The notes under the pieces were generated by a model, which was given only the letters and a program-made list of their open reading frames with translations, made no database searches and was not told where the DNA came from. A stretch of 64,000 nucleotides of DNA. Source: Streptomyces sp. CB02056. Lineage in GTDB: Bacteria; Actinomycetota; Actinomycetes; Streptomycetales; Streptomycetaceae. Positions 6,911 to 15,089 of this stretch are shown one piece after another (the first letter of the stretch is position 1; each line of letters opens with the position of its first letter). Made by a program: the position numbers and the translations under genes. The stretch covers positions 62,001 through 126,000 of the forward strand of contig NZ_LIPD01000005.1 in assembly GCF_001905545.1 (NCBI RefSeq), given 5' to 3'.

Positions 6911-9900
6911 CGGCGCTCCACCTCCCCGGGCGGGCCGATGCTGCCCTCGACGACGAGGAAGGGGCAGGTCACCGGGGAGAATCCGGGGCCTTCGGCGGTG
7001 ATGGTGCGCGGCCCGGTCTCGTCCTTGGGGAGGATGAGCAGCTGGCCGGCGAAGGTCCCGTCGCCCTTCGGGCGGGTGGGGGCGGCCTCGGCGGTGATGC
7101 CGGGCTGCCAGGTGAACCGGACGGGTGCGCCGGGCGGGAAGTCCACGCCGCGCACCGAGGTGACGAAGCCGGGCTTGCCGATCGGCGGCACCGCGACGAT
7201 GCGGGGCTGGAGGATGCGCAGCGGGGTGCCGGCCCGGTGCGGTCCGGGGGTGGCGTCGGTGCCGGTGGTGGTGAGCTCGGCGGTGATGGTGGTGTCCAGC
7301 GCCGCGACGGGTGAGAGCACCACCCGGACGACCGCGCTGCGGCCCGGGGCCAGGTCGCTCACCGTGCAGGTGCCGTTGCGGCAGCCGGGGGGCAGGGCCC
7401 CGGTGGGCACGCCGGCGGGCAGGCCGAGGGTGAGGCGCAGTCCGGTGGCGCGGGCCTGGCCGGTGTTGCGCACGGTGTAGCTGACGGTCACGCGGCCGCC
7501 GACGTAGCCGGGGTTGGGCTGGGCGCCGACGGTGATGTCGGGGCCGGCCTGCGGCGGCGGGGCCGGGGCGGGCGCCGGGGGCGGCGGCGGTGCGGGGCTG
7601 GGTGTGGCGGTCGGGGTGGGTGTGGGCGTCGGGGTCGGTGTGGGTGTCGGGGTGGGCGTCGCGGTCGGCGAGGGGGTCGGGGTCGGGCTCGGCGAGGGGG
7701 TCGACGGTTCCAGCACCGGTAGGAAGGTCCGGGCGGAGTCGTCGTCGGGGTACGGGTCGACGACCGTCCCGGTGACGGTCCAGCCGAAGTCCGGGACGCC
7801 GGGTTGGGTGCCGACCAGGGTGGCCTTGATCCGGACCACCTGGCGCGGGGTCAGGGTGCCGAGTTCGCAGCGCAGGGCGGCCGCGTCGCACGTCCCGGTC
7901 GGGGTGGTCAGCTTGTCGAGCCGGGCACCGGTCGGCACCGAGACGGTGAGGGCGGTGCCGGGTGAGGGCGCGGGGCCCTTGTTGGTGACGGTGACGGTCA
8001 CCTCGGTACTGCCGTCGACGGGGACGGCCGGGGTCCGCTCGGGCACGCTGACCGCCAGGTCGACGGACTGCTGGACGGCCGGCTCCTTCTGGCGGCCCGG
8101 CAGCCGCCAGTCGAGTTCGGTGAGCTTCGCGCTGGCGAAGTCGTAGACCTTGAGCCCCTCCGGTGAGTTCGGCGGCGCGGCGCGGCGGGAGGTCAGGACC
8201 AGCTGCGCGCTGTTCGCCGTCCAGGCGACGTCGCGGGGCTGGAAGGGCCCAGTGGTGGGGCGGTCGGGCAGCGGCCGGGTGCAGGCGCCCTGGCCGAGCC
8301 CGGTGGGCACGACCACCGTGCAGTCCTCGCCGGTCGGCGAGGTGACGACGATGCCGTCCTGCTGGTTGTTCCCGCCGTCACCGGCCTTGCGGTTGAAGGC
8401 GATGCGGCGGCCGTCGGGGGCGAAGGCGGGGCTGTCGTCGATGACGTCGCAGCTGCCCGGGCAGGCCGTCCGGCTGAGGTCGGTCTGCCGGGTGAGGTCG
8501 TCGGCGGTGACGGTCCAGACGTGCAGGTTGCCGGCGTTCCCGTTGACCACCGCGGTCCGGGAGAAGGCGATCAGCTTGCCGTCGGGGGACCAGAACGGCT
8601 GGCCGTCGGAGGCGCCCTGCTGGCCGGCCGGCGGCTGGACGGTGCCGACGATCTTCCCGGTGGCGACCTCGGCGACCAGCACCCGCCCGGGCCGGGCCGG
8701 GTCCTGGCCGGTGGCCGGGGTGCTGCGGCTGAACACGATCAGCCGGCCGTCCGGGGAGATCGACGGGTCGGTGTCGCGGTCGTTCGGGCCGCGTCCGGCG
8801 AGGTTCATCGGCTGCGGGTCGGCGCCGTCGCCGTCGGCGGTCCAGATCCGCTGGATCCGCCCGGCCGGGCCGTCCTCGTAGCGGGTGACCACGATCCGGC
8901 GGCCGTCGGGCGTGTAGGTCTGGCGCTCGTACCAGGGGTCGAAGCCGGGGCGGGGATGGAACAGCGGGTCGGCGCCCGGGTCGGTGCTGGTGTTGTCGGC
9001 GGCGGCCGGGTCCTCGCGGAGCACGCTGATGCCGAGGTCGCGCGGGTCGGAGCCGTCGGGGAGGACGTCCTCGACGTCGGCGACGTTGGCGCCGGAGGCG
9101 CTGGTCTGCTCGACGACGGGGCCGCCCTCGGTCTGGGTGCCCAGCCAGGTCGGCGTGGCGATCAGCCGGTTGGCGCGGTAGAGCACCTTCGGCGCTTCGC
9201 AGTTGCAGGTCAGCGCCCGGTAGAGGTTCACCACCGGCGGCCGGGACGGGTCGGGCTGCGGGGTCGGGTCGTTGGGGTCGAGCAGGTCGGCGCTGAGGAA
9301 GAGCACCCCGCTGCCGTCGGCCAGCCAGCCGGCCGAGCCGGTCTTCCAGGTGGAGCCGGTGCCGGGGAAGAAGGCCTTCTCTCCGCCGGTGGGCGAGGTG
9401 AGGACCAGGGTGCGGCCCTGGGCGCCCTCGTCCCGGGTGTAGACGATCTCGTTGCGGTGGGCGTCGTCGTTCACCGGGTTCCAGGCCGGGTCCACGGCGT
9501 CCCCGCTGGTCACGCTGGTGACCTTGACGGGCGCGCCGCCCTCGAACGGCCGCAGGTAGATCTGACGGTGCGACGGTTCGCCGTCGCAGGAGTACGCGAT
9601 CCACTTGCCGTCGGGCGAGACCGTCGGGTGGGTCTCGTCGGCCGCGCCCTCGGTGATCCGGCGCAGCCCGCTGCCGTCCCGGTTGACGGCCCACAGGACG
9701 TGCCGGGTGCCGCCGTCGCCGGGCCGGGGCTCCAGGGCCTCGAAGACGACGCCCTTGCCGTCGGGGGCGAGCGCGGGGTGGGCGGTGTCCATGCCGGTGG
9801 TGAGGCGGTGCACCGCGCCGGCCGCGTCGCGCAGGTACACCTGGGGCAGCGGGCCGTCCCGCAGGCTGGTGAAGACGAGTTCGCCGCCGCGGGCGGACGG

Positions 9901-10170
9901 GTCCCGGTCGAAGTGGATCGGGCCGGGCCCGAACAACGGGGCGCTGTCCGTCATGCCGGTCACCCGGCCGAGGCCGCGGTGGTCGGTGCCGGCGAAGACG
10001 ATCCGCCCGGCCGCCGGGTCGACCGCGGCCGCCGGGGCCGCGGCGGCGCCCTGCCCGCCGGGGGCGGCGCCGGCCAGGGTCACCAGGGCCGTCGCGAGCG
10101 CGAGCAGCGCCGCGAGGGCGGCCCGGGCCGGCCGCCGGGCGGAGCGGGGAGTGGCGGTGGCGCCGATCAC
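6907..10170 (-). CDS. Exported PD40/TolB-type beta-propeller protein at the head of the CIS operon
   Basis: A 1087-aa protein. Residues 1-45 are an export signal (RRPARAALAALLALATALV with an Ala-rich cleavage region). Residues 50-660 contain repeated PD40/WD40-like strands (APDGKGVVFEA, SPDGKWIAYS, SPDGRLIVFSRS, SPDGKLIAFSRT, APDGRRIAFNRK), which form a propeller. Residues 700-810 and 885-990 are two DUF11/CARDB-like Ig domains, separated by a Thr-Pro-repeat linker (about 815-885). The last 90 residues form another Ig-like domain. No membrane anchor follows the signal. It is the first gene of the CIS operon and is coupled to DUF4255. PD40 proteins occur in streptomycete CIS loci, but their job is unknown. 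Sensing or binding something outside the membrane is my inference. Confidence 0.88.
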   Translation of the reverse strand: MIGATATPRSARRPARAALAALLALATALVTLAGAAPGGQGAAAAPAAAVDPAAGRIVFAGTDHRGLGRVTGMTDSAPLFGPGPIHFDRDPSARGGELVFTSLRDGPLPQVYLRDAAGAVHRLTTGMDTAHPALAPDGKGVVFEALEPRPGDGGTRHVLWAVNRDGSGLRRITEGAADETHPTVSPDGKWIAYSCDGEPSHRQIYLRPFEGGAPVKVTSVTSGDAVDPAWNPVNDDAHRNEIVYTRDEGAQGRTLVLTSPTGGEKAFFPGTGSTWKTGSAGWLADGSGVLFLSADLLDPNDPTPQPDPSRPPVVNLYRALTCNCEAPKVLYRANRLIATPTWLGTQTEGGPVVEQTSASGANVADVEDVLPDGSDPRDLGISVLREDPAAADNTSTDPGADPLFHPRPGFDPWYERQTYTPDGRRIVVTRYEDGPAGRIQRIWTADGDGADPQPMNLAGRGPNDRDTDPSISPDGRLIVFSRSTPATGQDPARPGRVLVAEVATGKIVGTVQPPAGQQGASDGQPFWSPDGKLIAFSRTAVVNGNAGNLHVWTVTADDLTRQTDLSRTACPGSCDVIDDSPAFAPDGRRIAFNRKAGDGGNNQQDGIVVTSPTGEDCTVVVPTGLGQGACTRPLPDRPTTGPFQPRDVAWTANSAQLVLTSRRAAPPNSPEGLKVYDFASAKLTELDWRLPGRQKEPAVQQSVDLAVSVPERTPAVPVDGSTEVTVTVTNKGPAPSPGTALTVSVPTGARLDKLTTPTGTCDAAALRCELGTLTPRQVVRIKATLVGTQPGVPDFGWTVTGTVVDPYPDDDSARTFLPVLEPSTPSPSPTPTPSPTATPTPTPTPTPTPTPTPTATPSPAPPPPPAPAPAPPPQAGPDITVGAQPNPGYVGGRVTVSYTVRNTGQARATGLRLTLGLPAGVPTGALPPGCRNGTCTVSDLAPGRSAVVRVVLSPVAALDTTITAELTTTGTDATPGPHRAGTPLRILQPRIVAVPPIGKPGFVTSVRGVDFPPGAPVRFTWQPGITAEAAPTRPKGDGTFAGQLLILPKDETGPRTITAEGPGFSPVTCPFLVVEGSIGPPGEVERR

Positions 10171-10222
10171 GGCTCGACCTCACAGGTTGCAGGGGCGGTC
10201 TCCCCCGCAGTCTCCCGGGCCC

Positions 10223-10251
10223 GGGTGCCCGGGGACAGAGCCCGGGCACCC
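10223..10251 (-). promoter_or_regulatory. Hairpin in the CIS operon leader
   Basis: An 11-bp perfect inverted repeat (GGGTGCCCGGG / CCCGGGCACCC) with a 7-nt loop, 53 nt upstream of the PD40 ATG at 10170. It lies downstream of the DUF885 terminator, so it is probably in the promoter or 5' leader of the CIS operon. It could be a regulator-binding site or a leader hairpin; I cannot tell which. Confidence 0.5.
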
Positions 10252-10301
10252 TTGGCGGGGGAAGCACCTCCTGTCCCCAAAGGGCAGACCGCCGGCGCCG
10301 T

Positions 10302-10334
10302 GCACGGGAAGTCGGCCGGGCCGACTTCCCGTGC
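10302..10334 (-). terminator. Terminator hairpin after the DUF885 gene
   Basis: A 16-bp perfect inverted repeat (GCACGGGAAGTCGGCC) with a 1-nt nominal loop, 17 nt after the DUF885 stop on the minus strand. The core GGAAGTCGGCC/GGCC.ACTTCC recurs at 14850-14878. Confidence 0.75.
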
Positions 10335-10351
10335 GGGCCTCCGCCGCCGGC

Positions 10352-12043
10352 CTAAAGTGCGGCGAGGTGGTCGACCAGGTCGTCGAGGCCGAGCGAGCCC
10401 AGCGACAGCGCCTTCATGTGCCAGGCCTTGAGGTCGAACGCCGCGCCCTGCCGGCGGCGGGCGGCTTCCCGCCCCTCCAGCCAGGCGCGCTCGCCGAGCT
10501 TGTAGCCGATGGCCTGCCCGGGCCAGCCGAGGTAGCGGGCGATCTCACTGCCGCGCATGTCGGCGGGGCTGCCGTTGTAGGTGGCCATGAACTCGGTGGC
10601 GAGCTCCGGGGTCCAGCGCTCGCCGGGGTGGAAGCCCGAGTCGGCGGGGATCGGCAGGCCCAGGTGCATGCCGATGTCGATGATCACCCGGATGGTGCGC
10701 AGCATCTGCTCGTCGAGGAAGCCGAGGCGGTGGGCGGGGTCGGTGAGGAAGCCCAGGTCGTCCATGAGGCGCTCGGCGTACAGGGCCCAGCCCTCGACGT
10801 TGGCGCTGACCATGCCCAGCGTGCTCTGGTAGCGGCTCAGCCGGTCGGCGACGGCGACCCACTGGGCGAGCTGAAGGTGGTGGCCGGGGACGCCCTCGTG
10901 GTACCAGATGCTGACGAGCTGCCAGGTCGGGAACGCGTCCCGGCCGAGCGTGGGCAGGTAGGTGCGGCCGGGCCGGCTGAAGTCCAGGCTGGGGCCGGAG
11001 TAGTACGGTGCCGCGGCGCTTCCGGCGGGGGCGATCCGGGACTCCACCTTCCGCACCGGTCCGGAGATGTCGAAGTGGGTGCCGTCGAGGGCCTCGATCG
11101 CCCCGTCCATGATCTGCTGCAGCCAGTCGCGGATCCCCTCCTCGCCCGCGACCCGGTGGCCGTGCCGCTCCAGGTGGTCCATGGCGTCGAGGGCGCCGGC
11201 CCCGGGCAGCACGCGCCCCGCCTCGGCCCGCATCTCGGCGGCCGTCCGGTGGAACTCGCTCCAGGCCCAGGCGTAGGCCTCGTCCAGGTCGACGTCGGCG
11301 CCGGTGTGGTGGCGTACGGCGAGCCGGTAGCGGTCCCGGCCGACGGCGTCCGGGGTGTCGGCGGTGGCGGGGGCGTAGCTGTCGCGCAGCCAGCTGCGGA
11401 ACCCGGCGACGGCGGCGGTGGCCTGGCCGGCGGCCGCGTCCAGGTCGCCGCGCAGCCGGTCGGGGCCGGGGGCGACGAAGTCGGCGAACCACCCGGCTCC
11501 GGTGCCCGCCCGCTGGTCGGTGGCCTCACCGGTCCAGGCGGTGAGCTGGTCGATCACCACGGCCGCCTGGCGGGGCGCGGCGAACAGGCCCCGGGCCATC
11601 CCCTCGGTGAGCGTCGCCCGGTAGCCGTCGAGCGCGGCGGGCACGTTGCGCAGCCGTCCGGCCACGGCCGCCCAGTCGTCGTCGGTGACGGTCGGCATGT
11701 AGGTGAAGATCTCCCGCACGTGGTGCACGTGCGCGCCGATGTTGCGCAACTGGCGGAAGTTCTCGCCCGCGTCGTGCAGGGCGAGTTCGGCGGTGAGGCG
11801 CTCCCGCAGCAGCCGGGCGCAGGCCCGGTCGGCGGGGTCCTCGGTGACGGGTGCGGTGTCGAGCGTACGGAGGGTGCGCCGGGCGATGTCGGCGAGTGCC
11901 TCGAACCCTTCCGGGGAGAGGTCCGGCTGCCGTTCGTCGCCGGGGTGCAGGCCCAACCAGGCGGCCTCCAGCGGGTCGTGTGCGGCCACCTGGTCGAGGT
12001 GGTGGTCGGCGATGGTGCGCGGGGTGATCTTTTCATCTGCCAT
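10352..12043 (-). CDS. DUF885 family metallopeptidase-like protein
   Basis: A 563-aa cytosolic protein of the DUF885 family, helical proteins with a peptidase-like HExxxGHH arrangement. The signature WYHEGVPGHHLQLA is present at about residues 380-393, followed by EGWALYAERLM and the C-terminal GQAIGYKLGERAW that the family shares. Length is typical. I took the ATG at 12043 (MADEKITPR) because the upstream extension is Arg/Gly-rich and out of family. The gene is monocistronic: it has its own terminator hairpin, and the GNAT gene upstream ends 44 bp away on the same strand. The substrate cannot be told from sequence. It separates the CIS structural operon from the LuxR/CisA-like pair. Confidence 0.88.
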   Translation of the reverse strand: MADEKITPRTIADHHLDQVAAHDPLEAAWLGLHPGDERQPDLSPEGFEALADIARRTLRTLDTAPVTEDPADRACARLLRERLTAELALHDAGENFRQLRNIGAHVHHVREIFTYMPTVTDDDWAAVAGRLRNVPAALDGYRATLTEGMARGLFAAPRQAAVVIDQLTAWTGEATDQRAGTGAGWFADFVAPGPDRLRGDLDAAAGQATAAVAGFRSWLRDSYAPATADTPDAVGRDRYRLAVRHHTGADVDLDEAYAWAWSEFHRTAAEMRAEAGRVLPGAGALDAMDHLERHGHRVAGEEGIRDWLQQIMDGAIEALDGTHFDISGPVRKVESRIAPAGSAAAPYYSGPSLDFSRPGRTYLPTLGRDAFPTWQLVSIWYHEGVPGHHLQLAQWVAVADRLSRYQSTLGMVSANVEGWALYAERLMDDLGFLTDPAHRLGFLDEQMLRTIRVIIDIGMHLGLPIPADSGFHPGERWTPELATEFMATYNGSPADMRGSEIARYLGWPGQAIGYKLGERAWLEGREAARRRQGAAFDLKAWHMKALSLGSLGLDDLVDHLAAL

Positions 12044-12087
12044 GCGGCCATCCTGGCGCACCGTCAGAACACACCGCCGCCCGGGTG

Positions 12088-12618
12088 TCAGGGCCTCAGC
12101 AGCCCGCCCACCCACCAGTCGTGCGGCTGGCCGTCGTTGGCGTAGTCACGGTTGCGCAGGGTCCCCTCGACGGTGAAGCCGAGCTTCTCGGCGACGGCAC
12201 GCGAGCCGGTGTTCCCGACCATGGCCCACCACTCGATGCGGTGCACGTCGATCGTGGCCCAGCCCCAGTCGCACAGGGCCCGGGCGGCCTCCACCGAGTA
12301 CCCGCGTCCGCGCTGCTCCTTGACCGCCCAGTAGCCGAGCTCCCAGACGCCGCGCCGCCTGAGGCTCAGGCCGTACAGGCCGGCCAGGGCTCCGGTGTCC
12401 TTGCGGAACGCGCCGAGGGTGTAGTCCTTGTCCTCCGCCCACTGGGCGGGCAGCCGCTCGCCGACCAGGTGCTCCGCGTCCGCACGCCGGTAGGGCACCG
12501 GCACCGGGGTGAAGAACTGGATGTCCTTGTCCTGGCAGGCCTCGTACACCGCGTCCACGTCGGCGGGCGTGAAGGCCCGGAGCAGCAGACGGTCGGTCTC
12601 AAGCGTCACTGGATCCAT
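12088..12618 (-). CDS. GNAT acetyltransferase, RimJ/RimL type
   Basis: A 176-aa N-acetyltransferase of the RimJ/RimL-like branch. The N-terminal TLETDRLLLRAFTPADVDAV is the family opening, and WELGYWAVKEQRGRGYSVEAARAL contains the acetyl-CoA binding R/Q-x-x-G-x-G/A loop. NTGSRAVAEKLGFTVEGTLRN is the conserved C-terminal segment. Such enzymes acetylate the N-terminal amine of a protein, or a small molecule. I used ATG 12618 (MDPVTLET), not the longer form. It lies 44 bp upstream of DUF885 on the same strand, so the two may be co-transcribed. Confidence 0.88.
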   Translation of the reverse strand: MDPVTLETDRLLLRAFTPADVDAVYEACQDKDIQFFTPVPVPYRRADAEHLVGERLPAQWAEDKDYTLGAFRKDTGALAGLYGLSLRRRGVWELGYWAVKEQRGRGYSVEAARALCDWGWATIDVHRIEWWAMVGNTGSRAVAEKLGFTVEGTLRNRDYANDGQPHDWWVGGLLRP

Positions 12619-12708
12619 CGCGGCAGTATGACCACCGTCGGCAAGCGGCGGCCAGTGATTTTCCCGACCGGGCACCGCCCCTCACCGCGCCCGGGCCGGT
12701 CGACGGCC

Positions 12709-13185
12709 TCAGCCCGTGGGCATGCCGATCTGGTCGCGTTCCAGGGCGGAACGCAGCTCCGCGAGGGCCTGCGCGGCGGCCGCCACGGGGGACGTCTTGA
12801 GCGCGTCCGCGGTCAGCTCGGCCAGGCGCTCGGTGAAGGTCCCTTCCGCCGCGTCGACCAACTGACGGCCGTCGTCGGTCAGTTCCAGCAGTGACGACCG
12901 GCGGTCCGAGGGGTTCGGCACGCGGGCGACCCAGCCCTGCCGCTCCAGGCGGTCGACGCCCTTGCTGGTGGACCCGATGCCGACGGCGAACTCGGCCGCC
13001 AGGTCCGCCACCCGCGCCCGGGGGTGGTCGCGGAGGTGGCGCAGGAACTCGAACTGGGACGTGACGATCCCGTGCCGCTCGCGGAGACGGTCGTTGAGGG
13101 CGTTGTACAGGCGCGTCTCGCATCGGACGAGGTCGGCGAAGAAGCTCGGGAGGTCGACCGTCTCGCCGGTCACTTTAGATGCCAT
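12709..13185 (-). CDS. MarR family transcriptional regulator
   Basis: A 158-aa winged-helix regulator. The MarR core is visible: GIVTSQFEFLRHLRDHP, the recognition region VADLAAEFAVGIGSTSKGVDRLERQGWV, and the wing NPSDRRSSLLELTDDGRQL. It is divergent from an alpha/beta hydrolase gene. Two near-identical 21-bp sites lie between them, and the first contains this gene's own start codon, which points to autorepression and control of the hydrolase. The ligand is unknown. Confidence 0.93.
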   Translation of the reverse strand: MASKVTGETVDLPSFFADLVRCETRLYNALNDRLRERHGIVTSQFEFLRHLRDHPRARVADLAAEFAVGIGSTSKGVDRLERQGWVARVPNPSDRRSSLLELTDDGRQLVDAAEGTFTERLAELTADALKTSPVAAAAQALAELRSALERDQIGMPTG

Positions 13186-13221
13186 GGCATATAGTCTACG
13201 TTAGATGCCTCGGCATATAGT
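13175..13221. promoter_or_regulatory. Duplicated MarR operator between marR-like and hydrolase genes
   Basis: Two 21-bp direct copies at 13175-13195 and 13201-13221, identical at 19 of 21 positions, centre-to-centre 26 bp. Each has the inverted core ATGCCNNGGCAT; in copy 1 this is a perfect 12-bp palindrome (ATGCCATGGCAT) that includes the MarR start codon. Copy 2 lies 35 bp before the hydrolase ATG. This is the layout expected for two MarR dimers. Confidence 0.8.
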
Positions 13222-13255
13222 GCCGAAGAAGCCACTTGCGACAGGAGCAGCCACC

Positions 13256-14191
13256 ATGAGCAAGGAACAGCGCGCACAGGTCGACGCGATGCTGCGGCAG
13301 CCCCGGCCCGACGGCCCCCAGTCGGTCGAGGAGATCCGGGTCGGATTCGAAGCGCTGATGGCCCGGATGATCGTCCCGGACGGCCTTCGCACCACGCGGA
13401 CGACGCTCGGCGACCGACCGGCGCTGTACGTCGAGCCGGGCGACGAGCTGGGCGAGGGGACACGCACCGGGACGATCCTGTACTTCCACGGCGGCGGCTG
13501 GGTGTCCGGCTCCCCCGAGACGGCGATGTCGCTGACGGGGAACCTCGTGGCCAGGACCGGGTTCAGGGCGTACTCGCTGGACTACCGGCTCGCCCCCGAG
13601 CACCCGTTCCCGGCCGGGATCGAGGACGCGCTGGGCGCCTACCGCGCCCTCCTCGACAGCGGCGAGGACCCTGCCGGCATCGCGTTCGCCGGGGACTCCG
13701 CCGGGGGCGGCCTCAGCGTCACCACCTGCCTCGCCGCCCGCGACGCCGGCCTCCCGCTGCCCGCCGCGATCGTGGCCTTCTCCCCCGGCCTCGACGCCAC
13801 CAGGACGGGCGAGAGCATGGACACCAAGGCGGGCATCGACCCGATCTTCACCCGCGAGAACCTGGAACACACCGGGGCCATGTACCTGGCGGGAGCCGAC
13901 CCGCACCAGCCCCTGCTCAGCCCCGCCGTCCTCGCCGACCTGACGGGCTTCCCGCCGATGCTCCTCCAGGCGGGCACCAACGAACTGCTCCTGGATGACT
14001 CCACCCGTATGGCCGCCCGCGCCCGCGCGGCCGGAGTGGACGTGGTCCTCGACATCACCGCCGACGTACCCCACGTGTTCCAGTCCTTCGCCGGCGTGCT
14101 CGACGAGGCCGACCGGGCTCTGGACCGCGCGGCCCTCTTCCTTGCACAGCACGTCCGGAAGTCCGGCACCGCGGCCGGGTCGGCCCGGTAG
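13256..14191 (+). CDS. Alpha/beta hydrolase, hormone-sensitive-lipase family
   Basis: A 311-aa esterase-like enzyme of the HSL (family IV) branch. It has the oxyanion-hole motif HGGGW at about residue 78 and the nucleophile elbow GDSAGG with Ser148. Near the C-terminus are the Asp in GTNELLLDDS and the His in VPHVFQSF. It is cytosolic with no signal peptide. ATG 13256 has the ribosome site ACAGGAG about 9 nt upstream, which I prefer to the ATG at 13205 that lies inside the second operator. The divergent MarR gene probably represses it in the absence of an inducer. The substrate is unknown, plausibly a short-chain ester. Confidence 0.9.
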   Translation: MSKEQRAQVDAMLRQPRPDGPQSVEEIRVGFEALMARMIVPDGLRTTRTTLGDRPALYVEPGDELGEGTRTGTILYFHGGGWVSGSPETAMSLTGNLVARTGFRAYSLDYRLAPEHPFPAGIEDALGAYRALLDSGEDPAGIAFAGDSAGGGLSVTTCLAARDAGLPLPAAIVAFSPGLDATRTGESMDTKAGIDPIFTRENLEHTGAMYLAGADPHQPLLSPAVLADLTGFPPMLLQAGTNELLLDDSTRMAARARAAGVDVVLDITADVPHVFQSFAGVLDEADRALDRAALFLAQHVRKSGTAAGSAR

Positions 14192-14334
14192 AGCTCGGAG
14201 CCCTCCGGTCCGTACGGTCGCGACCCGGCCCGGCCGTCATGGTTGTGAAGGTTCTCGGCCTCCGTGTCATACGGGCAACCATGCGACCTGTGACTCCGTC
14301 CCCGGTCTCGGCCGGATGGCGCAGCTTCGGATCC

Positions 14335-14880
14335 TCACAGTTGTGACAGATCCTCGCGATCGCGGTGCCGCCTCTCGATGCGGTCGACCGGCGCCCTCAG
14401 GGCGGGTGAGGTCAGTTCCAGGTTGCGGTTGTCGCGCCCGGCGAGCATGTGGTCGAGCCAGCGTTCGTACCAGGCCAGGAAGTCCGTGGCCGACGAGACG
14501 TTGGGGCCCCAGAAGCCGTCAGCGTTTCCGGTGACGACGCGGCCCGCCAGGGGACCTGTGATGCCGAGAAGCACCAGGTCGGAGCACCCCGCCTCGATGA
14601 TGTGCAGGAACAGGTCACTTCGGTGAGACGGGCCGCCGGCAAACGTGAACCCCCGAGGGCGGCCGGGCTCCCCGTGAGGGTCCATCGTGAAGAGCCGACA
14701 TGACTGCAAAGGCAGCAGGCCATAGAAAGGCGATGCCCCGCCCCCGCCCAGCATGGTCAGGAACTGGCACAGGATCCGAGAACCTACCGGCTGGGCCTCA
14801 CGACAACTGGACGACCGGCATTCCGAGTTCAACCCGAGCAGCACCATGCGCAGGAAGTCGGCCGGGCCTACTTCCTGCAC
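14335..14880 (-). pseudogene. SMI1/KNR4 (SUKH)-like protein, N-terminally truncated
   Basis: The frame from about 14790 down to 14335 reads like the C-terminal two thirds of a SUKH (SMI1/KNR4) protein: FLTMLGGGGASPFYGLLPL, then ILHI-type strands with GITGPLAGRVV, and the typical end DFLAWYERWLDHML. The N-terminal part of that domain is missing. The only upstream ATG (14880) lies within a hairpin repeat, and its first 10 residues are encoded by the hairpin itself, so the native start has been lost. SUKH proteins are often immunity proteins of polymorphic toxins; no partner toxin is visible. Could be a recently rearranged but still translated gene. Confidence 0.55.
14850..14878. repeat. Hairpin repeat, second copy of the 10302-10334 type
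   Basis: An inverted repeat with 14-bp arms (GCAGGAAGTCGGCC / GGCCTACTTCCTGC, one mismatch) and a 1-nt loop. The core is the same as in the hairpin at 10302-10334. It follows the terminator of the 51-aa gene and overlaps the artificial start of the SUKH-like fragment. Confidence 0.6.
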
Positions 14881-14883
14881 GCA

Positions 14884-14924
14884 CGCCCATGCCGCCCGGC
14901 GGGTCCGGCCGGGCGGCGTGGGCG
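14884..14924 (-). terminator. Terminator of the ATPase/51-aa operon
   Basis: A 16-bp stem (CGCCCATGCCGCCCGG / CCGGGCGGCGTGGGCG, one G-T wobble) with a 9-nt loop, 10 nt after the stop of the small membrane protein gene on the minus strand. Confidence 0.7.
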
Positions 14925-14933
14925 GGTCGGGCT

Positions 14934-15089
14934 TCAGGCCACCGGTTGGCGGTCTCGGCCAGGGCTGGGAGTTGCGGCGCGTTCATCCGGGCGGTGGGGC
15001 ATCCGCAGGACGGCGACCGCGCCGCGGCCGACGACGGCGATGGCGAGGAGCAGGAGAAGGGGAAGGGCGAGGTCGATCAGGAGTCGCAC
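14934..15089 (-). CDS. Small single-span membrane protein (51 aa)
   Basis: A 51-residue protein from GTG 15089, overlapping the end of the 87-aa gene by 13 bp. Residues 4-22 are a transmembrane helix (LIDLALPLLLLLAIAVVG), followed by a basic, Pro-rich tail of about 25 residues. I do not recognise a family. Its coupling to the 87-aa gene and the ATP-binding gene suggests it belongs to the AbaA-like module. A membrane partner is not part of the standard XRE-DUF397-ATPase set as I know it, which makes it worth a look. Confidence 0.65.
   Translation of the reverse strand: MRLLIDLALPLLLLLAIAVVGRGAVAVLRMPHRPDERAATPSPGRDRQPVA

Noticed and set aside
7600..7710. Tandem GT-rich repeats resembling a satellite or CRISPR-like array
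   Set aside because: They encode the in-frame Thr-Pro linker of the PD40 protein; units are short and there are no spacers.
6911..7891. N-terminal extension of the DUF4255 protein by about 326 residues
   Set aside because: The extension lies in a shadow frame of the PD40 gene and is Arg/Pro-rich; the GTG at 6910 gives the family N-terminus and a 4-bp overlap.
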